The translations under genes were made by a program, and so were the position numbers. DNA of 64,000 nucleotides, taken from Adhaeribacter aerolatus. Its GTDB lineage: Bacteria > Bacteroidota > Bacteroidia > Cytophagales > Hymenobacteraceae. The stretch is from positions 62,001 through 126,000 of the forward strand of contig NZ_BJYS01000021.1 of the NCBI RefSeq assembly GCF_007991635.1. The letters run 5' to 3'. Numbering within the stretch: the stretch's first letter is position 1; each line of letters begins with the position of its first letter. This document shows, one piece after another, positions 7,398 through 16,535 of this stretch. The notes under the pieces are model-generated. The model worked only from the letters and a program-made list of their open reading frames with translations, was not told the origin of the DNA and ran no database searches.

Positions 7398-8582
7398 TTA
7401 TAATTGAAACTTATAGAGCCGGGCAATTGCCTGCTGGTATTCCTTTTCGGCTCTCTGGAAAGTATCATAACTGCTGTAAAAATAACCTAGCTCTTGGAAA
7501 TAAACGATAGTTGAAATCTGACCTAACCGTAATGCTTTCTGCAGCAACGCCAGATTGTTTGCCGAGGTAAAAATGGCGCGATAAGCCTTGAGCGTTTCCC
7601 CTAAGCTTTCGTACTGGGTGTACCATTGGCGGTTAACCGATTGATGCTCCAGGCGATGCTCCTGCAATTGCGCTTCCCGCCATTTGACCTCAGCTAATTG
7701 GGCCTGTACTGTATTTTTATTTTCCCATAACGGAATGCTAACCCCCAGGTGCAACCCTTGGTATCGCTGTCCCAGAATAGCCTGGTAATGGTACCCAGTT
7801 TCCAGTTTCGGTAATGTCAGCGCACGGGTCACAGCGACCTGCTTTTCGCTGACTACTTTTTGCTGCTCAAACGTTTTTACAATGGGGTCATTGGCTTCAA
7901 TCAGGCTATCCAGGGTTTCAAAGCGAGGCAAAGCCGGTATGGTCTGATACGTGGTATCCTGAACTGGTAGGGGAGTACCCCCATTCAACTCAGCTAGTTT
8001 CTGATTTTGCAGCGCTCTATCTGCTGCCTGAACCCGTTGCTCGTTTTGCACTTGGATAAGCTGTAATTTGGCTTTGTTAACCTCCAGAATACCAATATCT
8101 CCTTGTTGTATACGCTTCTGAAAATCGGCGGCCAGCCGTTCCAGATGGCGGGTGCGCCGGGCTAACTCCAAGGCTCTTTTATTCTGGTAAATTAATTCCA
8201 GGTAAGTCAGTTTGGCCTCTAATAAAATTTGCTGCCGGTTTACCTGCCATTCCGCTTCCGCCTGCCTGCTCTGCTCGGTAGCTAAATCGCGTTTCCGGAA
8301 ATAAGTAGTTGGGAAATCGAGTGCTTGCATTACCTCAAAATCCGTCTGGTTACCGGCTTCGGCCGGACTGCCTTTCAGGTAATCATAATTTACCACCGGG
8401 TTGGCCGGATTTAAACCGGTCCGGAAACTTTGTTTTTTCGCTTCCAGATAATGTTTGTTCGCGGCCAGGGCTCGGTTATTTTTTCCAACGGCCGTCAGTA
8501 CTTCTTCCAGGGAGCTTTGCGCGCTTATTGGGAAACTACCGCCCCATAAACAAGCCAGAACCAATATTATTTTTATTTTCAT
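7398..8582 (-). CDS. TolC-family outer-membrane efflux protein
   Basis: A 394-residue protein starting at the ATG at 8580-8582, which begins a clear signal peptide (MKIKIILVLACLWGG to ISAQ); the longer frame upstream has no such signal. The body is two long helical segments with heptad character (roughly 50-230 and 270-390), as in the outer-membrane efflux protein family (CusC/CzcC type), which forms the trimeric exit duct. It is the last gene of the metal efflux operon, 17 bp after the DUF3147 gene. It is slightly shorter than the classic 420-460 residues. Confidence 0.88.
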   Translation of the reverse strand: MKIKIILVLACLWGGSFPISAQSSLEEVLTAVGKNNRALAANKHYLEAKKQSFRTGLNPANPVVNYDYLKGSPAEAGNQTDFEVMQALDFPTTYFRKRDLATEQSRQAEAEWQVNRQQILLEAKLTYLELIYQNKRALELARRTRHLERLAADFQKRIQQGDIGILEVNKAKLQLIQVQNEQRVQAADRALQNQKLAELNGGTPLPVQDTTYQTIPALPRFETLDSLIEANDPIVKTFEQQKVVSEKQVAVTRALTLPKLETGYHYQAILGQRYQGLHLGVSIPLWENKNTVQAQLAEVKWREAQLQEHRLEHQSVNRQWYTQYESLGETLKAYRAIFTSANNLALLQKALRLGQISTIVYFQELGYFYSSYDTFQRAEKEYQQAIARLYKFQL

Positions 8583-8599
8583 CGGATGCAATAATATAA

Positions 8600-8950
8600 T
8601 TATAAGGCTGTAATGCCCAGCTTTCTTAAAATAGCCAGGTAGCCGAAGTAAAACCCCGCCATCAAAGCGCAAGATACCAGCAAGGCTAAAGGGAATTTTA
8701 ATCCGGCCTTCAGTAACAATGGTAAGGCGACGAAAAATAACAGGGAGGGTAAAACCGCCCAAAAGATGCCATAAGACAAATCACTTACCTTTTGGGTATC
8801 CTTTGTATCCAGGTACAGCCAAATCATGGCCAGGATAGAAGTTAAAGGCAAAGAAGCCAGAATGGCTGCCAACGTGGTATACCGGCGGCTCAATTCCGAA
8901 ATGCCGGTTACCAGCAGCGCCGTAATTATTACTTTAATTAAGATTTTCAT
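8600..8950 (-). CDS. DUF3147-type membrane protein
   Basis: A 116-residue protein with four predicted transmembrane helices. The start at 8948-8950 (MKILIKVIITALLV) is chosen because the longer frame lies inside the pump gene. Its start codon overlaps the 3' end of the pump gene by 17 bp, so it is translationally linked. The sequence (SRRYTTLAAILASLPLTS and a Trp-rich helix) resembles the DUF3147 family, seen beside metal efflux genes. The role is unknown; an accessory part in the efflux operon is inferred. Confidence 0.75.
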   Translation of the reverse strand: MKILIKVIITALLVTGISELSRRYTTLAAILASLPLTSILAMIWLYLDTKDTQKVSDLSYGIFWAVLPSLLFFVALPLLLKAGLKFPLALLVSCALMAGFYFGYLAILRKLGITAL

Positions 8951-11900
8951 GCGTTTGTTTCTTAGCGTGTATCCAGGAATAAACAATGGGTACAATAAAA
9001 ATATTGAGCAGTGTAGAAGTGAGGAGGCCGCCCAAAATAACTTTGGCCATGGGGCTTTGAATTTCATTGCCCGGTAAATCCCCGGCCATGGCTAAGGGTA
9101 TAAGCGCTAAGGCCGCCGTTAAGGCCGTCATGAGAATTGGACTGAGCCGGTCGCGGGAACCCTGTATAATCGTGTCTGCTAAAGAATATCCTTCCTGTTC
9201 CAAAGTTTGGTAATGCGACACGAGCAAAATACCATTGCGGGTGGCAATTCCAAAAAGGGTAATAAAGCCAATGATGGCCGGAATGCTGATGATTCCTGAA
9301 GTGAGGTAAATGGAGAACACCCCGCCAATTAAGGCCAATGGTAAATTCACCAGAATTAAGCTCGACAGCTTAACTTCTTTAAACTCCCCGTAGAGTAACA
9401 GAAAAATAACCAGGAGCGCCAGCAAGGACGCATACAACAACGTTTGGGAAGCTTCGGCCTCACTCTCAAACTGGCCGCTGTACTCAATGCGGTAGCCTTC
9501 CGGCAGCTTTACGGCTGCGTTTATCTTCTGCTGAATTTCGGCTACCACGCTTTTCTGGTCCCGGCCGGTTACGTTCGCCGATACCACCGTTTTGCGCTGT
9601 ACATTTTCCCGGTTAATAGTATTGGGGCCGGAAGTAGAAACTACCTCGGCCACCAGGTGCAGCGGTACCTTGTCGCCTTCGTGGGTATCAATTAAGGTAT
9701 TGCGGATATGCTCGATGCGTCCCCGGTTTTCGTCGTTAAAGCGTAAAATCAAATCAAAGCTCCGGTTGCCTTCGTACACTTCCGATACTTTCTCCCCGGC
9801 TAAAGCCACATCAATAAACTCGGTAAACTCGCCGATGGGAATACCGTATTTGGCCAGCACTTCCCGTTTGGCCTTTATCTGAATCTGGGGAATTTCTACC
9901 TGCTGCTCTACGCTCAAATCTACCAAACCTTTGGTGCCCGCAATGCTGGTTTGAATTTGTTTGGATAATGCAAAGAGCCTGGGTAAATCTGGTCCGAATA
10001 TTTTGATCGCAATATTGGCGCGCGTACCGGAAAGCATGTGGTCGATGCGGTGACCGATGGGCTGCCCAATGGTAATATTAGCACCGCCTACGGTGGCCAG
10101 TTTTTCCCGTACATCGGCCATAAATTCCTCGCGGCTCCTTTCCTCCAAAGTAAAAGGCGCATCAATTTCGGAAGCATTCACACCTTGCGCGTGTTCATCC
10201 AGTTCGGCCCGGCCGGTGCGGCGGGTAGTCAGTTTTATTTCGGGTACCGTTAGTAAGGTTTTTTCAATGGCGGTACCAATGCGGTTCGATTCTTCCAAAG
10301 AAATGCCGGGTAAACTAACGGCGCTTACCACTAGGGAGCCTTCATTAAATTCGGGTAGGAAGCTGCGACCTAAGCCGGAGAGAACCAGCAAAGTAACCGC
10401 GAATAACACAAGGGTAGCGCCAATAATTAGCTTTTTAAACCGCAAAGCCCGAACCAGCGCTTTTTCGTACCAGTTGTTCAGCTGGCGTACCAACCAGCTT
10501 TCCCGGTGCTGCCGCAGCAGCATACTGTCTTTCGTCAGGAGTAAACTGCATAACACGGGGGTTAGGGTAATGGCCACAATCAGAGAAGCGAATAAAGAAA
10601 CGATAAAGGCAATACCCAGCGGGGCCAATAACCGGCCTTCCATGCCCGAAAGGAAAAACAGCGGCACAAAAGCCACAATAATGATAAAGGTGGCATTGAT
10701 AACCGAGCTTCTGATTTCCGTCGAAGCTTCGTAGATAACGGTAAGTTTATCCCGTCTTTCGGCTACCGGTAAATGGGCATTTTCCTTTAGACGCCGGAAT
10801 ACATTTTCTACGTCAATAATAGCATCATCCACCAAATCCCCAATGGCAATGGCCATACCGCCTAGGCTCATCGTATTAATGGTGAAGCCCAGATATTTTA
10901 AGGTTAGTACGGCCGTTAGGAGTGAAACCGGAATGGCCAGCAACGAAATAATAGTGGCCCGCCAGTTCATCAGAAATAAAAACAGGATGATGACCACAAA
11001 AATGGAGCCTTCCAGTAAGGTTTTCTGAATGTTGCTGATGGAGGCATTGATGAAATCTGCCTGCCGGAATACCTGCGTGTTCAGATGAATATCCGGGGGC
11101 AAAGTTTTGTCTAAATCCTCTAGGGCCGCATCAATTTCATCGGTTAATTTCAGGGTATTGGTGTTCGGCTGCTTCATTACCGTTAAAATCACCGCCGGAT
11201 TTCCTTTAAGCGAAGCATCCCCGATTTTAATCGCTGACCCAATTTTTATATCGGCCACATCATTAACTTTAACCGGTAAGTCATTTACGACTTTGATAAC
11301 TGAATTGCCAAGTTCCGTTAAATCGTTCGTGCGGCCCATACCCCGAATAATGTATTCGTTGCCGAACTCATTCATAAAACCCCCGGCCGCATTGGTATTG
11401 GCTTTTTGGGTGGCTTCGAGTAGCTCCTTTAGAGAAACTTTATAATATTGCATCCGCTGCGGGGAGGCTTGCACCTGGTATTGTTTGTATTCGCCGCCAA
11501 TAACCACTACCTGCGACACCCCACCAATAGCCAGCAGTCTCGGCCGGATATTCCAATCAGCCAGGGTGCGCAGATCCATTAAACTGGTTTTATCGGCCGT
11601 AACGCTCACCAGCATAATTTCGCCCATGATGGAAGAATTAGGGGCTAGCGTGGGATTACCCACCCCGGTCGGCAGGCGTTCGGCTACGCTAATCATGCGT
11701 TCGCTTACTATCTGGCGGGCCCGGAAAATATCAATTCCCCATTCAAATTCCACCCAGACAATAGAAATACCCGCCGAAGATGAAGACCGCACCCGCCGCA
11801 CATTGGTCGCGCCATTCACGGCCGTTTCAATCGGGAAAGTAACCAGACGTTCGGTTTCTTCCGGGGCCATGCCGTGGGCCTCGGTTAAAATAACTACCGT

Positions 11901-12035
11901 TGGCGCTGTTAAATCAGGGAACACATCTACTTCCATCCGGGCAGCCGTAGAAGAGCCCATCACCAGCAGCAGCGTGGTAGCTACCATTACCAGCAAGCGG
12001 TTATGGAGCGCAAAATGTATAATTCTGTTAAGCAT
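8934..12035 (-). CDS. HME-RND heavy-metal efflux pump (CzcA/CusA family)
   Basis: A 1033-residue inner-membrane proton/metal antiporter. It has the RND layout: helix 1, a large periplasmic loop, helices 2-7, a second loop and helices 8-12. The helix-4 signature near residues 393-408 reads AIGDLVDDAIIDVEN. It keeps the D...E proton relay, but has Asp where CusA has Ala, and does not match the DFG...VDGA form of CzcA. The sequence therefore sits in neither the classical copper nor the classical zinc class. It is 15 bp downstream of the adaptor gene and overlaps DUF3147. Transported ions cannot be fixed from sequence; divalent cations are favoured by the acidic helix and the His-rich neighbours. 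Confidence 0.93.
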   Translation of the reverse strand: MLNRIIHFALHNRLLVMVATTLLLVMGSSTAARMEVDVFPDLTAPTVVILTEAHGMAPEETERLVTFPIETAVNGATNVRRVRSSSSAGISIVWVEFEWGIDIFRARQIVSERMISVAERLPTGVGNPTLAPNSSIMGEIMLVSVTADKTSLMDLRTLADWNIRPRLLAIGGVSQVVVIGGEYKQYQVQASPQRMQYYKVSLKELLEATQKANTNAAGGFMNEFGNEYIIRGMGRTNDLTELGNSVIKVVNDLPVKVNDVADIKIGSAIKIGDASLKGNPAVILTVMKQPNTNTLKLTDEIDAALEDLDKTLPPDIHLNTQVFRQADFINASISNIQKTLLEGSIFVVIILFLFLMNWRATIISLLAIPVSLLTAVLTLKYLGFTINTMSLGGMAIAIGDLVDDAIIDVENVFRRLKENAHLPVAERRDKLTVIYEASTEIRSSVINATFIIIVAFVPLFFLSGMEGRLLAPLGIAFIVSLFASLIVAITLTPVLCSLLLTKDSMLLRQHRESWLVRQLNNWYEKALVRALRFKKLIIGATLVLFAVTLLVLSGLGRSFLPEFNEGSLVVSAVSLPGISLEESNRIGTAIEKTLLTVPEIKLTTRRTGRAELDEHAQGVNASEIDAPFTLEERSREEFMADVREKLATVGGANITIGQPIGHRIDHMLSGTRANIAIKIFGPDLPRLFALSKQIQTSIAGTKGLVDLSVEQQVEIPQIQIKAKREVLAKYGIPIGEFTEFIDVALAGEKVSEVYEGNRSFDLILRFNDENRGRIEHIRNTLIDTHEGDKVPLHLVAEVVSTSGPNTINRENVQRKTVVSANVTGRDQKSVVAEIQQKINAAVKLPEGYRIEYSGQFESEAEASQTLLYASLLALLVIFLLLYGEFKEVKLSSLILVNLPLALIGGVFSIYLTSGIISIPAIIGFITLFGIATRNGILLVSHYQTLEQEGYSLADTIIQGSRDRLSPILMTALTAALALIPLAMAGDLPGNEIQSPMAKVILGGLLTSTLLNIFIVPIVYSWIHAKKQTHENLN

Positions 12036-12050
12036 GTTTCAGGAGCTGAT

Positions 12051-13601
12051 TTAGTGTTCGTGGCCATGGGCCGGCATGGTGCCGGACAAGGTTGCCAGTT
12101 TAATTTGATAAGCTCCTTTGGTAACCACCCGCTCGCCTTCCTGTACGCCGCTAAGCAGCTGCACCTGGGCTGCATCACTAGCCCCCAGTTTAACCTCCCT
12201 TTTCTCAAAAGATTCACCGCCCGTTTGCACGTACACGTAACAGATACCTTGTTCTTCCAGAATAGCACTCATAGGTACCACCAAAGCCTCACCAATAGCA
12301 TTGGCTTGCAGAAACACTTCTATAAAAGCACCTGGTATAAATTGCGGTTGGTTATTAATTTGGAAGAAAACCGGGGTATAATAAGAACCGGTACCGGTAC
12401 TGCGTCCATAAGAAACCAGGCGGCCTCCTAGTTCAGAAAGTTGGTAAACCTGGTTATCAGACGGTGTCCGGAAGTTGGCTGAAGTAATGGTTTTCAGTTG
12501 ATTAAAATATTGCTGGGGAACATCGGCCCGCAACATTAATTTCTGGTTTTGGGTAATCGTTGCCAATGGCTGACCTGCTTCGACGAACTGACCGGCCGTT
12601 ACCTGGATTTCCCGGATAAACCCTTTGCGGGGTGCTTTCACCTGAATGCCTCCTCCGCTAAAATTAGCAGCTAAGGCTTGGTACTCCCGTTGCGCGTTGT
12701 GGTATTCTAATCGGATGGCTTCATATTCCTTGCGGGGAATAATCTGGTCTTTTACCAATTCAGTTGCCCGGTCATAATCCAGTTTTGCTTTCTGCTGCCG
12801 TCCCCTGGCTTCGCCCAGTCGTACGTTAATATTTCCTTCGGTTAAGCCTCCTCCTTTAATGGTAAATAAGCCTCTTCCGGCGACTACCGCTTTCCCGGCT
12901 ACCAGGCCACTGCTGCTAAACGAAACAACACCGCTCGCCGGGGCAGTCAGGATTACCTCATCGCCCTGGGCCGGCATGATTTGGCCGGTGGTTTTGATGA
13001 TATTGTAAAAAGGCTGCTTTTTAACCGGTGCATTGGCGAATTCTGTTTTCCAGGCCTGTTCTTTCAGATAACTGACCTCATTGCCATTTGCCTCCTCTTG
13101 GGGCTGCTGGGCAATGGCCGTTTTTTCGTCCGGGTAAACAGTAACCTGGTCCAGGATGATGCGGTCAGTATAATCAGCCGTTTTGATATCGAATAGCAAC
13201 TGGTAGCCACTGCCGGCAGTTTTGGGTTGTAATTTTGGGCCAAAAATACCCGGTGACTTGGGGGCATCTACCGTGGTCCGGATACCTTGCTTACCTTTTA
13301 CTAAACTTACTGTTAGCTGCCCGGCTGTCAAGGGCTTAAAGTTAGAACCCAAGCGGGTTAGGTGGGCGGCAAAAGAAGTTGTCTGACCCACCACCAAAGG
13401 TTTAAATTCTACAAACAGTTCGGTTTTATCGGTATAAATGGTATGACTCGTAGACGCTAACTCGGTTCCTTCGCTTGGGTGCGGGTGCCCGTGGCTCTCT
13501 TCGGTTGCTTCGTTGTGGCTATGTTCTTTTGTATTATGGCAGCCGGCCAGGATTAAAAACAAAGTTGCCACTACCAAATAATATATTTTGGATTGTTTCA
13601 T
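12051..13601 (-). CDS. Efflux RND periplasmic adaptor lipoprotein (CusB/CzcB type)
   Basis: A 516-residue membrane fusion protein. Lipobox LAGC (Cys21) is followed by a His/Glu-rich segment (about 24-45, with HSHNE and HGHPH) that probably binds metal. Next come an N-terminal extra domain, a lipoyl/barrel-sandwich region split by a short helical hairpin (GRQQKAKLDYDRATELVK and onward), and beta-barrel and membrane-proximal domains ending in a His motif (HGHEH). It bridges the pump to the TolC-like duct. It starts 124 bp after the small His-rich lipoprotein, with a hairpin in the gap. Confidence 0.92.
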   Translation of the reverse strand: MKQSKIYYLVVATLFLILAGCHNTKEHSHNEATEESHGHPHPSEGTELASTSHTIYTDKTELFVEFKPLVVGQTTSFAAHLTRLGSNFKPLTAGQLTVSLVKGKQGIRTTVDAPKSPGIFGPKLQPKTAGSGYQLLFDIKTADYTDRIILDQVTVYPDEKTAIAQQPQEEANGNEVSYLKEQAWKTEFANAPVKKQPFYNIIKTTGQIMPAQGDEVILTAPASGVVSFSSSGLVAGKAVVAGRGLFTIKGGGLTEGNINVRLGEARGRQQKAKLDYDRATELVKDQIIPRKEYEAIRLEYHNAQREYQALAANFSGGGIQVKAPRKGFIREIQVTAGQFVEAGQPLATITQNQKLMLRADVPQQYFNQLKTITSANFRTPSDNQVYQLSELGGRLVSYGRSTGTGSYYTPVFFQINNQPQFIPGAFIEVFLQANAIGEALVVPMSAILEEQGICYVYVQTGGESFEKREVKLGASDAAQVQLLSGVQEGERVVTKGAYQIKLATLSGTMPAHGHEH

Positions 13602-13663
13602 TTCTGCATGGATAAGCGTAAATGCTCTTGGTTAAAATAATAGGTAAGCGCACGCTGGTAATC

Positions 13664-13696
13664 GGGGAGTATTCTAGCAAAAGCGAAATACTCCCC
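13664..13696 (-). promoter_or_regulatory. Intercistronic hairpin in metal efflux operon
   Basis: GGGGAGTATT (13664-13673) and its reverse complement (13687-13696) form a 10-bp stem with a 13-nt loop, between the small His-rich lipoprotein and the adaptor. No U-tract follows on the minus strand, so an RNA-processing or stability element, or an attenuator, is more likely than a full terminator. Confidence 0.4.
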
Positions 13697-13725
13697 GGAT
13701 AATTTTCTTAACCGTTACTTATGGG

Positions 13726-14001
13726 TTAATGCACGTGTTCCGTTTTTCCGTCGTGGGAGTGTTTTGCAGGGGTTTCTTTTACTGCGGCAGAATCTTCTCC
13801 TACCGTAAATTCTTCCTGATTTGGTGCTGCTGTTTCATCATATTCCGGGTGCTCGTGGGGCACGGATTCATCGTGCGCGGCTTCTCCTTCATGCACGTGC
13901 GTATCCGCTCCATGTTCGTGCGTGGCTTCCTGGTTCGTGTTCGAGGAACAACCTGCTCCCATAAAGGCTATAACGGCTATGGCTACTAATAGCTTTTTCA
14001 T
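13726..14001 (-). CDS. Small His/Glu-rich lipoprotein
   Basis: A 91-residue protein with lipobox MGAGC (Cys18) and a mature part made mainly of His, Glu, Asp and Ala (HEHGADTHVHEGEAAHDE and a C-terminal HDGKTEHVH). No fold is expected; it looks like a periplasmic metal-binding tether or buffer. It lies second in the efflux operon, and the adaptor carries a similar His/Glu stretch. Metal binding is inferred from composition and context only. Confidence 0.75.
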   Translation of the reverse strand: MKKLLVAIAVIAFMGAGCSSNTNQEATHEHGADTHVHEGEAAHDESVPHEHPEYDETAAPNQEEFTVGEDSAAVKETPAKHSHDGKTEHVH

Positions 14002-14125
14002 CTTTAAAAAGTTTAATAATCAATAAATAAAATTGAGACAATAGCTGGCGGTGAGATGCATAAAAGCTGCTATACCTTGATTAAGGCTTGTTTAAGCGTT
14101 TATGAATGCCAAAAAGGACGTGTGA

Positions 14126-14578
14126 TTAGGACACAGGGGGGCCACGTAGCGCGTGGGATGGGCCAAAGGAAGAGGGAATATAGAACGGATTAGCCGAAGC
14201 GGGTGGCTTCTTATCCGGCAAATGGAATAAAGAATGTTGGAAGTTAAGAAGACAGATTAAGACCGGAACAGCTTGTCTTTTAGAAAATTTTGCTTCATTA
14301 CTTTCCTGAGTATGAAATGTAATATTATCGGCAAAGGGATGTTGGTGATTGCTTAATAGGTGGTCCGGGTCCGCAATAGGTTCTTCGGGTTGATTTGCAT
14401 CCGGCGCCGGATGACCGTGTTTGTGTTCATGCGCATGATGGTGTCCTTCCGGGTATTGGGAATTGTTAGCAGTCTCATCATGGTGGTGGTGGGGCACCAC
14501 ATTATGCACCAATAAAAATATATAGGCAAACGTGAGCAGGAGGGCGGTAAAGTTTTTATTGCAGATACGCTGAACCAA
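14126..14578 (-). CDS. His-rich membrane-anchored protein, first gene of efflux operon
   Basis: A 150-residue protein with one N-terminal hydrophobic helix (about 8-28), then a run of His clusters (VPHHHHDE, HHHAHEHKHGH, NHQHPF), a second moderately hydrophobic helix (VPVLICLLNFQHSLF), and a Pro/Ser-rich tail. It resembles the His-rich hypothetical proteins that often lead heavy-metal operons in Bacteroidota. It could sense or collect metal ions in the periplasm. No DNA-binding domain is present, and no metal regulator is encoded next to the operon. Confidence 0.7.
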   Translation of the reverse strand: MVQRICNKNFTALLLTFAYIFLLVHNVVPHHHHDETANNSQYPEGHHHAHEHKHGHPAPDANQPEEPIADPDHLLSNHQHPFADNITFHTQESNEAKFSKRQAVPVLICLLNFQHSLFHLPDKKPPASANPFYIPSSFGPSHALRGPPVS

Positions 14579-15133
14579 ATTTGCCTGAGGGTTAAGAATT
14601 AATGCTTGCGAATGTAAAGGTATAAAAGAAACCTGATTTTAACTACATGGTTGACTTTTTGATAAATTGGTAAAACAACCCTAAGATGTTTTATCCTGCA
14701 ATAGGATGATAATTGCATTTCAAGACTAGGTTGAAAAAAGTTAATCTATGCGTTTTAACAATAAGCGGTTTAAAATTTATTAATATTTCTTATTGCTGCT
14801 AAATATGACAGAATTCAGAAGCTTAAGCTTACTTAACGTAATAAGTTGTCGTCGGAGAAAGTACGTTTAAATGGTTCTAAACAGAGTTTTTTTAACTTCA
14901 GTTATAGAATTATGTAGAGGAAATTAATACTATATTTTTTTAACTGCTTTGTTAAATTTGTTGTATAGAATAGCCAATTTATTTCTATTGATAGACTGGT
15001 TTTAGTAAGAATTTACATAAAAACTCCCTGTATTCAGTTTATGCCTTCACAAATCCATAGCCTTTAGCTTGAGCTATTCTAGAGTATCTGTGAAGGCATA
15101 AACCTTAATTGGAGAATATAATGGTGTAAAATA
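14579..15133. other. 555-bp AT-rich gap with a 14-bp-arm palindrome
   Basis: It separates the metal operon (upstream region, minus strand) from the 3' end of the GH43 gene. It is AT-rich, has no ORF with coding character, and I found no full-consensus promoter in it. The only clear structure is the inverted repeat at 15038-15102. Confidence 0.6.
15038..15102. terminator. Long-loop inverted repeat after GH43 gene
   Basis: TTTATGCCTTCACA (15038-15051) and its exact reverse complement (15089-15102) are separated by 37 bp. It lies 30 bp past the GH43 stop on the minus strand. The position suggests a transcript end, but the wide spacing and weak U-tract leave a protein-binding site possible. Confidence 0.4.
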
Positions 15134-16195
15134 TTACTTCTTCTTGGCCTTGACAGCCGGTTGTAATGCCATTTCGTTGTCGCTTAAATCCTGACCAAAA
15201 TCAGGCATGCCGTCTTTGGTCCATCTTAATACCCGGGCCCGGGTATTCCGGTTAGGGTCGTACAAGGGTTCGCCTTTAATTTCTTTGTAGTCGCGGGCGT
15301 GGTAAATCATAATATCGGTTTTGCCATCTTCTGCTTTAATAAAGCTGTTGTGGCCTGGACCAAAACGCTTCAGGGCTTCGTTGGTGTAAAAAACCGGCTC
15401 GGGTAATTTGTGCCAGGAGGCCGGGTCGAGCAGGTCGGCATTTTCATCGGCCCACAATAAACCCAGGCAGTAGTTGGCATCGGTAGCGCTGGCCGAGAAG
15501 GTCATAAACACCTTGCCGTTGCGGATAATAATCGCCGGCGCTTCGTTTACCCGGTGCCCTTTAATTTCCCAAGGTAATTCCGGTTGCGAAATAACTACCT
15601 GCTTGTCGCCGAGGGTAGTGGGGCTGGTCATTTTGGCAATATACAAGCCAGTGTTTATTACCTTTTCGCCGGCCCGGTCTACCCAAACCATGTACCGTTG
15701 ACCTTTGTGCACGAAGGTTGTTTCATCCAGCGTGAATTCATTCCGTTTACTCACTATCTCACCTTCTTCTTTCCACTCGCCTTTGGTCGGGTCTACCGAT
15801 GGGTTGGATAGCGCGTATTTCCGGATTTTCCATTTGTCCTCGGCCGAGCCGGCAGCAAAATAGATATACCATTTTCCATCTATCCGGTGAATTTCCGGTG
15901 CCCAGATGTGATTGCCCATGGGGCCTTTCTCGTGCTTGCGCCATACTACCACTGGTTTGGCTTCTTTTATGCCGTTAATGGTTTTGGAACTGCGCATTTC
16001 AATGCGGTCGTATTCCGGCACAGTGGCAATAAAGTAATAGGTACCATCGGCCGCTTTCCAAACATGCGGATCGGCGCGTTGAAGAGCTAATGGGTTATTG
16101 AATTGGTTCTTCTGCAGCTTTTGGGCGTTTACTGCCAATCCGCTGAGTAAGAGCATTATGACCAGGGTAATTTTTAAGTGTCTTGTGGGATTCAT
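15134..16195 (-). CDS. Secreted glycoside hydrolase family 43 protein
   Basis: A 353-residue enzyme with a signal peptide (to LAVNAQ, about 25) and a single five-bladed propeller domain. The three GH43 acids are in place: the base Asp in RADPHV (D42), the pKa-modulating Asp in FTLDETT (D157) and the acid Glu in VNEAPA (E218). HIWAPE is the usual GH43 motif. It probably removes arabinose or xylose from plant polysaccharide side chains. It has no carbohydrate-binding module and no SusC/D genes nearby, so it is not in a classical polysaccharide locus. A palindromic operator candidate overlaps its promoter. Confidence 0.9.
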   Translation of the reverse strand: MNPTRHLKITLVIMLLLSGLAVNAQKLQKNQFNNPLALQRADPHVWKAADGTYYFIATVPEYDRIEMRSSKTINGIKEAKPVVVWRKHEKGPMGNHIWAPEIHRIDGKWYIYFAAGSAEDKWKIRKYALSNPSVDPTKGEWKEEGEIVSKRNEFTLDETTFVHKGQRYMVWVDRAGEKVINTGLYIAKMTSPTTLGDKQVVISQPELPWEIKGHRVNEAPAIIIRNGKVFMTFSASATDANYCLGLLWADENADLLDPASWHKLPEPVFYTNEALKRFGPGHNSFIKAEDGKTDIMIYHARDYKEIKGEPLYDPNRNTRARVLRWTKDGMPDFGQDLSDNEMALQPAVKAKKK

Positions 16196-16535
16196 ACGGT
16201 TTATTTTGGCTAATATATTTATAACGAACTAATGGCCTAATCTGGTTTGTAAATAAATGTAGTTTTAACATTTATTTACAAATATAACAAAGCAGCGCTT
16301 TTTTGTTCGCTCTTTTCCAGAAAATTCAGTTGAAGGTTAACAAGAAGATTTTTCTACTTTCGGAAAGAGTTCGGAGAAACCACCACTCCAACCAGAAACA
16401 GGTTGCACCTCAGTTTGTGCCCCACAGACCGAGAGAAAGCCAGTTGTCAAATACATTTTTAAGGTTTATGAGAACACAGACTATGGCGGTATTACCTGGC
16501 TGCAATCAAACTATTACCCAGTATCTGACCACAAC
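16196..16535. other. 340-bp gap: GH43 promoter region
   Basis: It separates the 5' end of GH43 from the 3' end of priA. Near GH43 it carries the palindrome and -7 element listed separately. The rest (16300-16535) has a plus-strand open frame continuing antisense into priA, with no coding support. Confidence 0.6.
16246..16286 (-). promoter_or_regulatory. Palindromic operator overlapping the GH43 -7 element
   Basis: TTTGTAAATAAATG (16246-16259) and its exact reverse complement (16269-16282) flank a 9-nt spacer. On the minus strand TATATTTG (16279-16286) matches the Bacteroidota -7 consensus TAnnTTTG and overlaps the outer arm. The site is 51 bp upstream of the GH43 start. The expected -33 TTTG is absent at N19, so regulated, activator-dependent or repressed transcription is plausible. 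Confidence 0.5.

Noticed and set aside
8583-8762. N-terminal extension of the TolC-like protein
   Set aside because: The extra 60 residues overlap the DUF3147 gene, and the internal Met at 8582 begins a proper signal peptide.
10057-10734. 225-residue plus-strand open frame
   Set aside because: It lies wholly antisense to the RND pump gene, is rich in Ser and Arg as expected of a reverse-strand shadow, and has no domain.
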